DNA of 48,656 bases from Planktomarina sp. (GTDB taxonomy: Bacteria; Pseudomonadota; Alphaproteobacteria; Rhodobacterales; Rhodobacteraceae). Below are positions 26,900 through 36,228 of this stretch, in pieces (within the stretch, counting starts at the first letter, position 1; each line of letters opens with the position of its first letter). Made by a program: the position numbers and the translations under genes. The notes beneath the pieces are model-generated. The model saw only the letters and a program-made list of their open reading frames with translations. It was not told where the DNA came from and made no database searches. The stretch is taken from the NCBI GenBank assembly GCA_020629235.1, contig JAHDDS010000014.1:1-48656 (forward strand). The letters run 5' to 3'.

Positions 26900-27817
26900 T
26901 CAGACTTTCAGGTTGGGGATGATTTGTTTCTTGCGGCTCATGACGCCGGGCAGCACCACGGTGTCGCCATCCACTGTCGCGTCAAAGGATTTTTCCGCCA
27001 CCGCTTTGGTCAGATCGTTGGGGATCAACATGGTGGCTTCTTCGTTCAAGATATCCACCACGAACAGCAGCACTTGGTCCACGCCGTCTTCCGCCGCCAC
27101 ATCCGCCATGGATGCCATCAGGCTGTCTTTGCGGTCCAATACCATTTTGGGGGCCGTGGTTTCCAACACCGACACGCGGAATTTGGTGTCGCCCACGCCG
27201 TATTCCTTGCTGTCCATGCGCAGCAGCTCTGCGTCGGAAAACGCCGATACGTCGGATTTCGCCTCAAACATCTCGGCCGCGTAAGCCGGCAGATCCACGC
27301 CCAGGTCTTTGGCCAGATCGTGGGCGATGGCTTTGTCTTCCTGCGTGGTGGTGGGGGACCGGAATTCCAGCGTGTCCGACAGGATGCACGACAACATTGC
27401 ACCTTTGATGCCTTCGGGCATTTGCGCCATGTCCTTGCCGATCATCTTCCACATGATGGTGGCGGTGCACGCCAGCGGTTCAATGCGGATGTCGATGGGG
27501 CCTTTGGTTTCCAAACCGCCCACCAATTTGTGGTGGTCGATAATGGCCTGAATGTCGGCGTCATTGATGCCGTCGGGCAATTCTGCCGGGTTGTTGGTGT
27601 CCACGATCACCACAGGCGCGTCAGCCGCCACGCCGTCGATGATGTCTGGCTTGTCCAGGTTCCAGCGCTTCAACACGAAGGCGGCTTCGGTGTTGGGTTC
27701 CCCCAGCAAAACCGGCTTGGCGGCTTGGCCTTTGATCTGGTTCAGATACCACGCCCAGATGATCGGGCTGCCGGTGCTGTCGGTGTCGGGGGATTTGTGG
27801 CCAAAAACTTGGATCAT
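26900..27817 (-). CDS. ppaC: Manganese-dependent inorganic pyrophosphatase (family II)
   Basis: Cytosolic DHH-family pyrophosphatase of 305 residues that removes PPi from biosynthesis. Metal motifs: GHKSPDTDS (6-14), VDTNN, IIDHHK and LSDTLEFRSPTTT. The C-terminal DHHA2 domain ends with PGVMSRKKQIIP, whose Arg-Lys-Lys binds substrate. There are no CBS domains. The divergent interval before DUF2161 holds its promoter. Confidence 0.96.
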   Translation of the reverse strand: MIQVFGHKSPDTDSTGSPIIWAWYLNQIKGQAAKPVLLGEPNTEAAFVLKRWNLDKPDIIDGVAADAPVVIVDTNNPAELPDGINDADIQAIIDHHKLVGGLETKGPIDIRIEPLACTATIMWKMIGKDMAQMPEGIKGAMLSCILSDTLEFRSPTTTQEDKAIAHDLAKDLGVDLPAYAAEMFEAKSDVSAFSDAELLRMDSKEYGVGDTKFRVSVLETTAPKMVLDRKDSLMASMADVAAEDGVDQVLLFVVDILNEEATMLIPNDLTKAVAEKSFDATVDGDTVVLPGVMSRKKQIIPNLKV

Positions 27818-27924
27818 TGTGGGCTCCGCTCGGGTCTGATTTTGCGGGCGTTATAGGGGCGGGGCAGGGGGATGTCACCCATACAACGTTGATCGGCAGC
27901 CTGGATTTACCCTATGCATGGCCC

Positions 27925-28575
27925 ATGCGCGAAAGTGATCTGTACCCAGCCGTGAAGGCCCACTTCGAACGCCAGGGCTTCACCGTGAAGGGGGAGGTGG
28001 GCAAAGCCGATGTTGTGGCCATGCGCGGCGATGATGTTGTGGTGGTGGAACTGAAGCTGGGGTTCACCTTGGCGCTGCTGCATCAGGTGGTGGACCGGCT
28101 GACGCTGACCGAAGACGTTTATGTGGCCGTGCCCCGGCCCAAATCCGCCAAAGCGCTGCGCGCCAATGTTAAGCTGTGCCGCAGGCTGGGGGTGGGGGTC
28201 ATCACCGTGCGCGACCGCGACGGGTATCTGGAAGTCCACGCCACCCCCGGCCCCTATGCCGCGCGCACGTCCAAAAAGAAGACCAAGGCACTGTCCAAAG
28301 CGTTCGACCGCCTGAACGGGGACCCCAACGCCGGGGGGGCCACGCGCCACGGGATCGTCACCGGATACCGCCAAGACGCGCTGAAATGTGCGGCGTATCT
28401 GGCCAACGCAGGGGCAGAAAAAGGGGCCATCGTGGCCAAAGCCACCGGCGTGCCCGTGGCCACCACCATCATGCGCGACAACCACTATGGCTGGTTCAAG
28501 AAAGTTGAAAAAGGCGTCTATGCCCTGACAAAAGCGGGGCGTAAGGGGCTGGCCGATTGGGGCGATGTGGTCTGA
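27925..28575 (+). CDS. DUF2161 (PD-(D/E)XK-like) protein
   Basis: 216 residues. The N-terminal half carries KADVVAMRGDDVVVVELKLGF, the Asp...Glu-x-Lys pattern of the PD-(D/E)XK nuclease fold, as described for DUF2161. The C-terminal half (about 155-216) looks like a winged helix: AEKGAIVAKATGV...VYALTKAGRKGL. A DNA-acting role is inferred, with target unknown. The start is the in-frame ATG giving MRESDLYPAVKAHF; the frame extends upstream into the ppaC promoter without protein-like sequence. Confidence 0.8.
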   Translation: MRESDLYPAVKAHFERQGFTVKGEVGKADVVAMRGDDVVVVELKLGFTLALLHQVVDRLTLTEDVYVAVPRPKSAKALRANVKLCRRLGVGVITVRDRDGYLEVHATPGPYAARTSKKKTKALSKAFDRLNGDPNAGGATRHGIVTGYRQDALKCAAYLANAGAEKGAIVAKATGVPVATTIMRDNHYGWFKKVEKGVYALTKAGRKGLADWGDVV

Positions 28576-28601
28576 AGCGGGGCGTGCGCGTCGCGGTTCC
28601 G

Positions 28602-28988
28602 CTACGATTTTGGCGCAGCCGCCGAATAATTGCGCAGCCACGACGTCATCTGCCAACGGATCAGGAAATTTTCCGACACGGTTTCGAACCGCACGCCCGC
28701 CATGTCCGCGGCGGCGCGAATGCGGGTTTCGTATTTGCCGATACGGGTGTCGCGGTTGATCAGATATACCACTGGTTTTTTGCCGGTCAGATGGGCCGCG
28801 AACAGCGCTTGTTGCACGGAATCCAGGGACGATCGCTTGTCCAGCCCCACTTCCACCACGCTGTCGTCGGTGACGCAGTCCACCCGCACGGTGTTCACAT
28901 CGTATCCCACGGAAAACGGCAAGCGCACTTCTGCGTCGCCCCCCAGGATCAGGGAACATAAAATGGCGGACAGGTGCACTTCTCCCAT
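28602..28988 (-). CDS. Hypothetical protein, possible nuclease-like fold
   Basis: 128 residues, not assigned to a named family. A predicted order of helix, strands, helix and strand (LSAILCSLILGG, VRVDCVTDDSVVEVGLDKR, QALFAAHLTGKKPVVYLI) resembles a minimal PD-(D/E)XK core. Asp37 and Glu46 would be catalytic and Lys51 a displaced lysine. This is a weak inference. The C-terminus FLIRWQMTSW is conserved-looking. No clear ribosome-binding site is seen; a CtrA-like sequence lies 13 bases upstream of the ATG. Confidence 0.65.
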   Translation of the reverse strand: MGEVHLSAILCSLILGGDAEVRLPFSVGYDVNTVRVDCVTDDSVVEVGLDKRSSLDSVQQALFAAHLTGKKPVVYLINRDTRIGKYETRIRAAADMAGVRFETVSENFLIRWQMTSWLRNYSAAAPKS

Positions 28989-29001
28989 CCCGTTAAGTTA
29001 G

Positions 29002-29017
29002 GTTAATTTTGCGTTAA
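29002..29017 (-). promoter_or_regulatory. CtrA-like binding site
   Basis: On the minus strand TTAACGCAAAATTAAC matches TTAA-N7-TTAAC, the full CtrA consensus of alphaproteobacteria. A further TTAA lies at 28993-28996. It is very near the ATG of the hypothetical gene, so it would act in or just upstream of the leader. The rest of 28989-29285 is non-coding, as far as I can see. Confidence 0.45.
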
Positions 29018-29162
29018 TTCAACCTGGAACGCGCGGCCTGATATGGCGGCACGCGGGCTGGTTCATGGTAAGATGAACCGGGCGTTGCAGCATCGGGCGC
29101 TGGCTTTACTTTCCGGAAAATTGACCGAATCCGGGGCGGTTTTCAGGGGCTTACGCGAATTT

Positions 29163-29178
29163 GTTTCGCGTGCGAAAC
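29163..29178. promoter_or_regulatory. Palindrome upstream of the DM13 gene
   Basis: GTTTCGC and GCGAAAC face each other across two bases, a perfect 16-base palindrome of repressor-operator size. More TTTCGC/GCGAA copies lie at about 29154, 29193 and 29207. No regulator is assigned. Confidence 0.35.
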
Positions 29179-29285
29179 ATTGCTTTTTCACTCGTTTCGC
29201 CCGCTTTTTCGCACGATCTCGGGGGCTTGCCTTCGAATCGGGGCTGGCGCAGGTTGGGCGCAGGGCTGCGATGAAAGGGCTGAAA

Positions 29286-29756
29286 ATGCGCAAACTGCTT
29301 CTTCTTTTGATTTCCCACGGGGCGGTGTTCGCTGCGGGATTTGGCCTTGGCATTTACCTTTTGCCCATCCTGACCGCGCCGCCCGCCCCCGACGCTGCCG
29401 ATCTGCAAGCCAGCGCCGCCGCCGCAGAATTTTCGGCCGACCTGACCCGCGATCTGCGCGGCAGCGACTTTGGCCACTGGGGCGAAGGCACCATCAGCGT
29501 ATCGGCCACCCAAATCGTCCACGAAGGACGCCTGTCGCCCGGGCCCGATTATTTCGTGTATCTGGTGCCGGAATTTGTGGAACACGAAGATGAATTTGAA
29601 CCCCTGAAGGATGTTTCGCTGCGGGTGGGTCAGGTGAAGTCGTTCAACGGGTTCATCTTGGACCTGCCGCCGGGCACCGATGTGACCCAGTACACCACCG
29701 TGATGGTCTGGTGCGAAAGCTTCGGCGAATTCATCACGTCGGCGCAATACCGATAA
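29286..29756 (+). CDS. DM13-domain membrane-anchored protein
   Basis: 156 residues: one N-terminal hydrophobic segment (RKLLLLLISHGAVFAAGFGLGIYLLPIL), a short linker, then a DM13 domain (about 60-156) with GHWGEGTISVS, FVYLVPEF and the signature VMVWCESFGEFITSAQY containing the conserved Cys. DM13 domains are linked to redox or electron-transfer roles in eukaryotic proteins; the bacterial role is unknown. The ATG follows AAAGGG by five bases. The frame is open for 81 further codons upstream, but that part is basic, has no homology I recognise and covers the palindrome. Confidence 0.82.
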   Translation: MRKLLLLLISHGAVFAAGFGLGIYLLPILTAPPAPDAADLQASAAAAEFSADLTRDLRGSDFGHWGEGTISVSATQIVHEGRLSPGPDYFVYLVPEFVEHEDEFEPLKDVSLRVGQVKSFNGFILDLPPGTDVTQYTTVMVWCESFGEFITSAQYR

Positions 29757-29776
29757 GATTTTCCGGGCGGGGTCTG

Positions 29777-29805
29777 TTGACTCACGCTTGCGTGTTCCCT
29801 AAATG
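29777..29805 (+). promoter_or_regulatory. groESL promoter
   Basis: TTGACT (29777-29782) and TAAATG (29800-29805) are 17 bases apart. The predicted start of transcription falls at about 29811-29813, exactly where the CIRCE element begins. Confidence 0.55.
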
Positions 29806-29812
29806 CCGCTCG

Positions 29813-29839
29813 TTATCACTCGCACGAGGTGAGTGATAA
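29813..29839 (+). promoter_or_regulatory. CIRCE element (HrcA operator) of groESL
   Basis: TTATCACTC (29813-29821) and GAGTGATAA (29831-29839) are separated by nine bases, the exact 9-9-9 geometry of CIRCE. The consensus is TTAGCACTC; the G-to-T change is matched in the other arm. Pairing extends to 11 bases on each side. It points to repression by HrcA, which is not encoded in the window. Confidence 0.88.
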
Positions 29840-29873
29840 CGCGATAACTTTGAGCCTACGAGGAGCTACAAAG

Positions 29874-30161
29874 ATGGCATTTACCCCTTTGCATGACCGT
29901 GTTCTGGTCGAGCGCGTGGAAAGCGAAGAGAAGACCGCAGGCGGTCTGATCATCCCTGACAGCGCGAAAGAAAAACCCGCCGAAGGCGTGGTGGTTGCAG
30001 TTGGCGCTGGCGCCAAAGACGACGACGGCGACCGCATCGCCATGGACGTCAAAGCAGGCGACAAAATCCTGTTCGGCAAATGGTCCGGCACGGAAGTCAC
30101 CGTCGACGGCAAAGAGCTGTTGATCATGAAAGAATCCGACATCATGGGCATCCTGTCCTAA
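29874..30161 (+). CDS. groES: Co-chaperonin GroES
   Basis: Lid of the GroEL folding chamber. 95 residues, standard length, with [31 protein letters not shown] (mobile loop included) and the C-terminal [14 protein letters not shown] lies eight bases before the ATG. It is the first gene of the heat-shock operon behind CIRCE. Confidence 0.98.
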   Translation: MAFTPLHDRVLVERVESEEKTAGGLIIPDSAKEKPAEGVVVAVGAGAKDDDGDRIAMDVKAGDKILFGKWSGTEVTVDGKELLIMKESDIMGILS

Positions 30162-30180
30162 GGCAGTCGATCCCAAGTCT

Positions 30181-30197
30181 GGTGGGGTCCCCCCACC
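30181..30197 (+). promoter_or_regulatory. Hairpin between groES and groEL
   Basis: GGTGGGG (30181-30187) pairs with CCCCACC (30191-30197) over a three-base loop. There is no T-tract. It may act as an RNA stability or processing element between the two genes. Confidence 0.4.
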
Positions 30198-30222
30198 CAA
30201 CGTAACTCTTAAGAGGAGCTGA

Positions 30223-31869
<1,647 letters not shown>

Positions 31870-31889
31870 GCCATCCAATTTGGATTGAG

Positions 31890-31918
31890 AAAGGGCGTCC
31901 CTCGGGGCGCCCTTTTTT
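31890..31918 (+). terminator. Rho-independent terminator of groESL
   Basis: AAAGGGCG (31890-31897) pairs with CGCCCTTT (31908-31915), with further C/G pairs in the loop, and runs into a T-stretch. Confidence 0.9.
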
Positions 31919-31995
31919 GTTGGCAGACCCCGGCTGCGCGCGAAGTGACGCGGCGAACAGCTTGCAATCGGTGCGGTGGATCTTATTCTTCCGCC

Positions 31996-32751
31996 ATGTG
32001 GCGCATATCGGTACTTTGCATCATGGTTTTGTTGCCTCAAACCGGGCGGTCGGATGACTGCATTGTTTTTCTGCACGGGCTGGCCCGAACGGGCGCTTCG
32101 CTTGCGTTGATGGATGGCATCTTCAAGCAGCTGGGGTACGACACCCAGCGGCCCACGTATCCGTCCACATCGCTTCCGATCCAAGACCTGGCGCGCCAAA
32201 CCATTCCAGCCGCGGTGGACGCGTGCGGCGGACGTCGGGTGCACTTTGTCACCCATTCCATGGGCGGCATTTTGTTGCGGACCCACCTGGCGGACCAGGC
32301 CATCGCCAACCTGGGGCGCGTGGTGATGCTGGCCCCCCCCAACAACGGGTCCGAAGTGGTGGATGAATTCAAGGACTGGCAGCTTTTTTCCATGCTGAAC
32401 GGTCCTGCGGGCACGCAACTCAGCACGGATGCGCAAAGCTTCACCAAGCAGTTGCCCGATGTGAATTTCCCCTTGGGGGTGATCGCGGGCAGCCAAAGCA
32501 TCAGCCCGCTGTTTTCCAGTGTGATCGACGGGCAGGACGACGGCAAAGTGTCCGTGGCCAGCACCAAGGTGCGCGGCATGGCCGATCACATCACGCTGCC
32601 GGTGACCCACACGTTCATGATGAACGATCCCACCGTGATTTCGCAGACCATCACCTTCCTGCGCGACGGGGCGTTCAACCCCGACGACACAGGAAAATCC
32701 GTGAATTGGATAGAGTTTGAGCGTCGGTACGGCGTGGTCTTCGGCGGTTAA
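31996..32751 (+). CDS. Secreted lipase-like alpha/beta hydrolase
   Basis: 251 residues with a short signal peptide ([19 protein letters not shown]). The fold follows triacylglycerol lipase/PGAP1-like proteins: FLHGLARTG oxyanion region, THSMGG nucleophile elbow (the first Gly of GxSxG is Thr), and [14 protein letters not shown]-terminal VTHTFMM may give the catalytic His. Probably periplasmic or exported; substrate unknown. The last codon shares TTAA with the stop of the convergent purK. Confidence 0.83.
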   Translation: MWRISVLCIMVLLPQTGRSDDCIVFLHGLARTGASLALMDGIFKQLGYDTQRPTYPSTSLPIQDLARQTIPAAVDACGGRRVHFVTHSMGGILLRTHLADQAIANLGRVVMLAPPNNGSEVVDEFKDWQLFSMLNGPAGTQLSTDAQSFTKQLPDVNFPLGVIAGSQSISPLFSSVIDGQDDGKVSVASTKVRGMADHITLPVTHTFMMNDPTVISQTITFLRDGAFNPDDTGKSVNWIEFERRYGVVFGG

Positions 32752-33803
32752 ACCCTGAAATTCACATGGCCCATTTTGCGGCCCGGTTTGGTATCTGCCT
32801 TGCCGTAAAGATGCAGGGCAGCGCCTTGATCTGCCAGGCTGGGCACCCGGTCCATATCGTCGCCGATCAGGTTTTCCATACGGATATCGCTGTGGCGCGT
32901 GCCGTCGCCCAAGGGCCATCCCGCCACGGCGCGGATGTGCTGTTCGAACTGGCAGATGTCGCAGCCGTTTTGCGTCCAGTGGCCGGAATTGTGCACCCGT
33001 GGGGCAATTTCGTTCACGATCAGGCCGGATTTGGTGACGAACAATTCCACCCCCATCACACCGACATAGTCCAAGGCATTCAAGATGCGCCCCGCCAACA
33101 GCACCGCGTCGGTGCGTTGCGCGGCAGACAGCGTCGCGGGCACGGTGGTGGTGCGCAAAATGCCGCCGTCGTGGACGTTTTCACCGGGGTCAAAGCAGGC
33201 CACTTGCCCGTCGATGCCCCGCGCCGCGATGACGGATACTTCGCGGTCGAAATCCACAAATCCTTCCAACACGCAAGGCGCGCCGTCCATCTGGGCATAG
33301 GCCGCAGCGTCCGCTTCAGACAGGCGCAGCTGGCCTTTGCCGTCGTATCCGAACCGCCGGGTTTTCAAGATGCCGGGCACGCCTGCGGTGTCGAACGCGG
33401 CGGCCAGGTCCGCCTCGCTTTCCACATTGGCAAAGGGCGCGGTTTGCAGGCCCAAGCCTTGCAGGAAGTCTTTTTCTGCCAGCCGGTCTTGGGACACGGC
33501 CAAGGCCTTGCGGCCCGGTCGAATGGGGGCGCAGCTTTCCAGGATGTCCAGCGCGTCGGTGGGGATGTTTTCGAATTCGTATGTGATGACGTCGACCGCG
33601 CGGCCAAAGGCCATCAGCGCGTCCCGGTCGTCATAGGGGGCGGTGGTCACAGCCTGGGCCACCTGTCCCGCAGGGGGCATCGCGCCGGGGTCAAAGATGT
33701 GGGTGACAAAGCCCAACCGGCTGGCGGCCACAGACAACATGCGCCCCAGCTGCCCGCCCCCCAGAATGCCGATGGTGGACCCCACGGGCAAACGATCAGT
33801 CAT
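32748..33803 (-). CDS. purK: 5-(carboxyamino)imidazole ribonucleotide synthase
   Basis: ATP-grasp enzyme of purine synthesis that carboxylates AIR to N5-CAIR. 351 residues: [13 protein letters not shown]-terminal motif, [17 protein letters not shown]-binding block and [14 protein letters not shown] near the active site. It overlaps purE by eight bases, so the two are translated together. Confidence 0.97.
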   Translation of the reverse strand: MTDRLPVGSTIGILGGGQLGRMLSVAASRLGFVTHIFDPGAMPPAGQVAQAVTTAPYDDRDALMAFGRAVDVITYEFENIPTDALDILESCAPIRPGRKALAVSQDRLAEKDFLQGLGLQTAPFANVESEADLAAAFDTAGVPGILKTRRFGYDGKGQLRLSEADAAAYAQMDGAPCVLEGFVDFDREVSVIAARGIDGQVACFDPGENVHDGGILRTTTVPATLSAAQRTDAVLLAGRILNALDYVGVMGVELFVTKSGLIVNEIAPRVHNSGHWTQNGCDICQFEQHIRAVAGWPLGDGTRHSDIRMENLIGDDMDRVPSLADQGAALHLYGKADTKPGRKMGHVNFRV

Positions 33804-34278
33804 CTTGCGGCTCCTCTGGGATGGACGCGGACAAATCAGCCCGCCAGGCCACCAGACGTTGGGCCAGATCGCTGTCTGACAGGGCCAGAATGCTGGCGGC
33901 CATCAGACCTGCGTTGGCAGCCCCAGGCGCGCCGATGGCCATGGTGGCCACGGGAAACCCCTTGGGCATTTGCACGATGGAATAAAGACTGTCGACCCCG
34001 GCCAAGGCTTTGGATTGCACCGGCACGCCCACCACCGGCAAGTGGGTTTTGGACGCCACCATGCCGGGCAAATGCGCCGCCCCGCCAGCCCCGGCGATGA
34101 TCACCTTAATCCCGCGATCCGCCGCCCCAGTGCCATAGGTCCACAGCCGGTCCGGCGTCCGGTGGGCCGACACGATTTTCTTCTCGAATGGAACGCCCAA
34201 TTCGGCCAACACATCGGCGGCCTGCCGCATGGTGGCCCAGTCCGATTGGCTGCCCATGATAATGCCCACGTCTGCCAT
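33796..34278 (-). CDS. purE: N5-CAIR mutase
   Basis: Converts N5-CAIR to CAIR, the next purine step. 160 residues with [10 protein letters not shown], the catalytic His in SAHRTPDR, and [19 protein letters not shown] precedes the ATG by about six bases; an upstream extension of 19 codons is non-conserved. Confidence 0.97.
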   Translation of the reverse strand: MADVGIIMGSQSDWATMRQAADVLAELGVPFEKKIVSAHRTPDRLWTYGTGAADRGIKVIIAGAGGAAHLPGMVASKTHLPVVGVPVQSKALAGVDSLYSIVQMPKGFPVATMAIGAPGAANAGLMAASILALSDSDLAQRLVAWRADLSASIPEEPQDD

Positions 34279-34327
34279 GCGTGATCCTTTTGGTGGTTGG
34301 GGCTGCCACGTAACCCGGAACGGTGAT

Positions 34328-34543
34328 TTAGGCAATGATGTCGGGGGTTGTCATGTCTTCCAGCTTGCTGATTTGGTCCTTCAGCCCAAGCTTCTTTTTC
34401 TTCAGCCGTTGGACGGCCAGCTGATCTGACCCGCGGTCTTGCAGCGCGGTGATGGCCGCGTCCAGGTCGCGATGTTCCTGGCGCAGCACCTCCAGCTTGA
34501 CCTTCAACACCTCGGTCCGGTTCATGTTTGGTGTGTCGGTCAT
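34328..34543 (-). CDS. YdcH/DUF465 small protein
   Basis: 71-residue, highly charged helical protein. The pattern [22 protein letters not shown]...[23 protein letters not shown] is the DUF465 (YdcH) coiled-coil hairpin. Function unknown. AAGGAC lies six bases upstream of the chosen ATG; a second ATG six codons later is possible. It lies 49 bases upstream of purE on the same strand. Confidence 0.88.
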   Translation of the reverse strand: MTDTPNMNRTEVLKVKLEVLRQEHRDLDAAITALQDRGSDQLAVQRLKKKKLGLKDQISKLEDMTTPDIIA

Positions 34544-34567
34544 GGGGGTCCTTGGATCAGCGAGATA

Positions 34568-34598
34568 CTTGCATGATGCGCTTTCAAGACCCATATTT
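34568..34598 (+). promoter_or_regulatory. Heat-shock sigma (RpoH)-type promoter of hsp20
   Basis: CTTGCAT (34568-34574), 15 bases, then CCCATATTT (34590-34598). This matches the sigma-32 pattern CTTGAAA/CCCCATnT well. Transcription would start near 34605, leaving a leader of about 54 bases before the small heat-shock gene. Confidence 0.6.
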
Positions 34599-34658
34599 CA
34601 AGAAACCGGGTTGCCACATGGGACCCATCCAGCATGTCGCTTTGAAAAAGGACCGGCT

Positions 34659-35072
34659 ATGAGCAAATTGACCTTGGGCACGCACCCCTTTTTGTTGGGG
34701 TTCGATCAGTTGGAACGCTTGGTGGAACGCACCGCCAAGTCGGGCAACGAAGGGTACCCGCCTTACAACATCGAACAAACATCGGACCATTCGTACCGCA
34801 TCACCTTGGCGGTGGCGGGGTTCGACGAAGACGATTTGTCCATCACCGTGGAAGACAGCCAATTGGTGATCCGCGGCCGCCAAGCCGACGACGCGGGCGA
34901 CCGGATATTCCTGCACCGGGGCATTGCCGCGCGGCAGTTCCAGCGCACCTTCGTTCTGGCGGACGGGGTGGATGTGGGGGCCGCGTCCATGAAGAACGGG
35001 CTGCTGCACGTGGACTTGACCCGGGCGGTGCCGGAAAAAGTCATCCAGACCATCAACATCAAGAAGGGGTGA
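34659..35072 (+). CDS. Hsp20-family small heat-shock protein
   Basis: IbpA-like holdase of 137 residues. The alpha-crystallin domain (about 35-125) contains YNIEQTSDHSYRITLAVAGF, LVIRGRQ and MKNGLLHVDLTRAVPE. The N-terminal PFLLGFDQLERLVER is typical of IbpA. AAAAGGA precedes the ATG. It begins an operon with DUF1150 (four-base gap) and the PhzF-like gene. Confidence 0.94.
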   Translation: MSKLTLGTHPFLLGFDQLERLVERTAKSGNEGYPPYNIEQTSDHSYRITLAVAGFDEDDLSITVEDSQLVIRGRQADDAGDRIFLHRGIAARQFQRTFVLADGVDVGAASMKNGLLHVDLTRAVPEKVIQTINIKKG

Positions 35073-35076
35073 AGCC

Positions 35077-35304
35077 ATGACCAACGCAAAAGACCAGTTC
35101 GGCGTCTTGGAAGACGGGATCGTGTACCTGCGCCCTGTGGATGCCGCCGATTTGCCCGAAGACATGGTGGAAGAAGCGGGCGGGGCCGATCAGCTGTGGT
35201 CGATCCACAATTCGGATGGCGACCAGTTGGCCTTCATCGCCGATTTGGACATGGCCCAGGACCTGGCAAAACAGTTTCAATATACGGCCCTGGCCGTGCA
35301 CTGA
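35077..35304 (+). CDS. DUF1150 family protein
   Basis: 75 residues with GIVYLRPVDAADLP and LWSIHNSDGDQLAFIADLDMAQDLAKQF, the DUF1150 pattern. Function unknown. Its constant position behind Hsp20 in alphaproteobacteria suggests a stress-linked role; that is inference. The stop overlaps the next ATG by one base (TGATG). Confidence 0.88.
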   Translation: MTNAKDQFGVLEDGIVYLRPVDAADLPEDMVEEAGGADQLWSIHNSDGDQLAFIADLDMAQDLAKQFQYTALAVH

Positions 35305-36173
35305 TGGGTGTGCCGTTCGATTGGGTCGCGGCCTTCACCGACCGGCCCTTCGGGGGCAACGGCTGCGTGGTGGTGCACGACTGCGCCCATCTGGACCTGG
35401 ACACGCGGCTGGCCATTGTGCGCGAAACATCCCTGGTGGAATGCACCTTTGTGGAACCCAGTGATGTGGCCGATGTGCGGTTTCGCATCTATCTGGCCAG
35501 CCGGGAAATTCCGTTCGCGGGCCATCCGACCCTGGCGGGCGTGGCGTCCATGATGTCGCGCGGGTTGGTGCGGGGCACGTCGCTGACGGTGGAAACCCAA
35601 GCGGGGCTTGTCCAGATCGACATCGACGGTGACCTGATCACCATGCAGCAGATCGCCCCCACCTTTGGCCCTGTGGTGGACGCGGGCATGGTGGCCCGCG
35701 CAGTGGGCCTGTCGGCGGATGACATTGCCGCCCCACCGCAGGTGACGTCCACGGGATTGCCGTTCACCATCACGGTGCTGAAATCGCAAGATGCCCTGGC
35801 CCGTGCCACATTGAACGCCGACGCCTTGCGCGATTTGCAAGCGTCCATCGATTTTCCCGACACCGACGTGATGGAGCCTTTCTTGGTGACCCTGCAAGGC
35901 GCGACCGATGCGGGCGATACATATTCCCGCCTGTTGCTGGCCCCGCCCATGCCGCCCGAAGACCCATTCACCGGGTCTGCCACCGGGGCCATGGCCTGTT
36001 ATCTGTGGCACCACGGGTTGATTCCGTCGCCCGATTTTGTCGCCGAACAAGGCCACGCCATGGGCCGCCCTGGCGCAGCGCAGGTGTCTGTTCTGGGCCC
36101 GCCCGATGCCATCACTGGGGTGCGTTTGTCGGGCCAGGCCCATGTGACCATGACGGGCCATCTGAACATCTGA
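35304..36173 (+). CDS. PhzF-family isomerase-like protein
   Basis: 289 residues of the PhzF/diaminopimelate-epimerase-like fold. The general-base Glu lies in VRETSLVECTFVEP, followed by IPFAGHPTLAG and EDPFTGSATGAMACYL, the family blocks. The natural substrate of most members is unknown and phenazine synthesis is not implied. It is coupled to DUF1150 through TGATG, which places it in the heat-shock operon. Confidence 0.88.
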   Translation: MGVPFDWVAAFTDRPFGGNGCVVVHDCAHLDLDTRLAIVRETSLVECTFVEPSDVADVRFRIYLASREIPFAGHPTLAGVASMMSRGLVRGTSLTVETQAGLVQIDIDGDLITMQQIAPTFGPVVDAGMVARAVGLSADDIAAPPQVTSTGLPFTITVLKSQDALARATLNADALRDLQASIDFPDTDVMEPFLVTLQGATDAGDTYSRLLLAPPMPPEDPFTGSATGAMACYLWHHGLIPSPDFVAEQGHAMGRPGAAQVSVLGPPDAITGVRLSGQAHVTMTGHLNI

Positions 36174-36178
36174 CACGG

Positions 36179-36210
36179 AAAAGGGGGCCAGCGTGGCCCC
36201 CTTTGTTTTT
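36179..36210 (+). terminator. Rho-independent terminator after the hsp20 operon
   Basis: AAGGGGGCCA (36181-36190) pairs with TGGCCCCCTT (36194-36203) over GCG, then TTTGTTTTT. Only four As precede it, so it may work weakly for the convergent sat-cysC transcript. Confidence 0.92.
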
Positions 36211-36228
36211 GGTCCGTGGTGGGACAGA

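Noticed and set aside
29043-29285. 81-codon N-terminal extension of the DM13 protein
   Set aside because: Basic, low-complexity and outside the family; it would bury the real signal/anchor segment and the palindrome; AAAGGG sits before the downstream ATG.
35304-36173. Phenazine biosynthesis function for the PhzF-like gene
   Set aside because: No other phz gene is present; most PhzF-family members are not phenazine enzymes.
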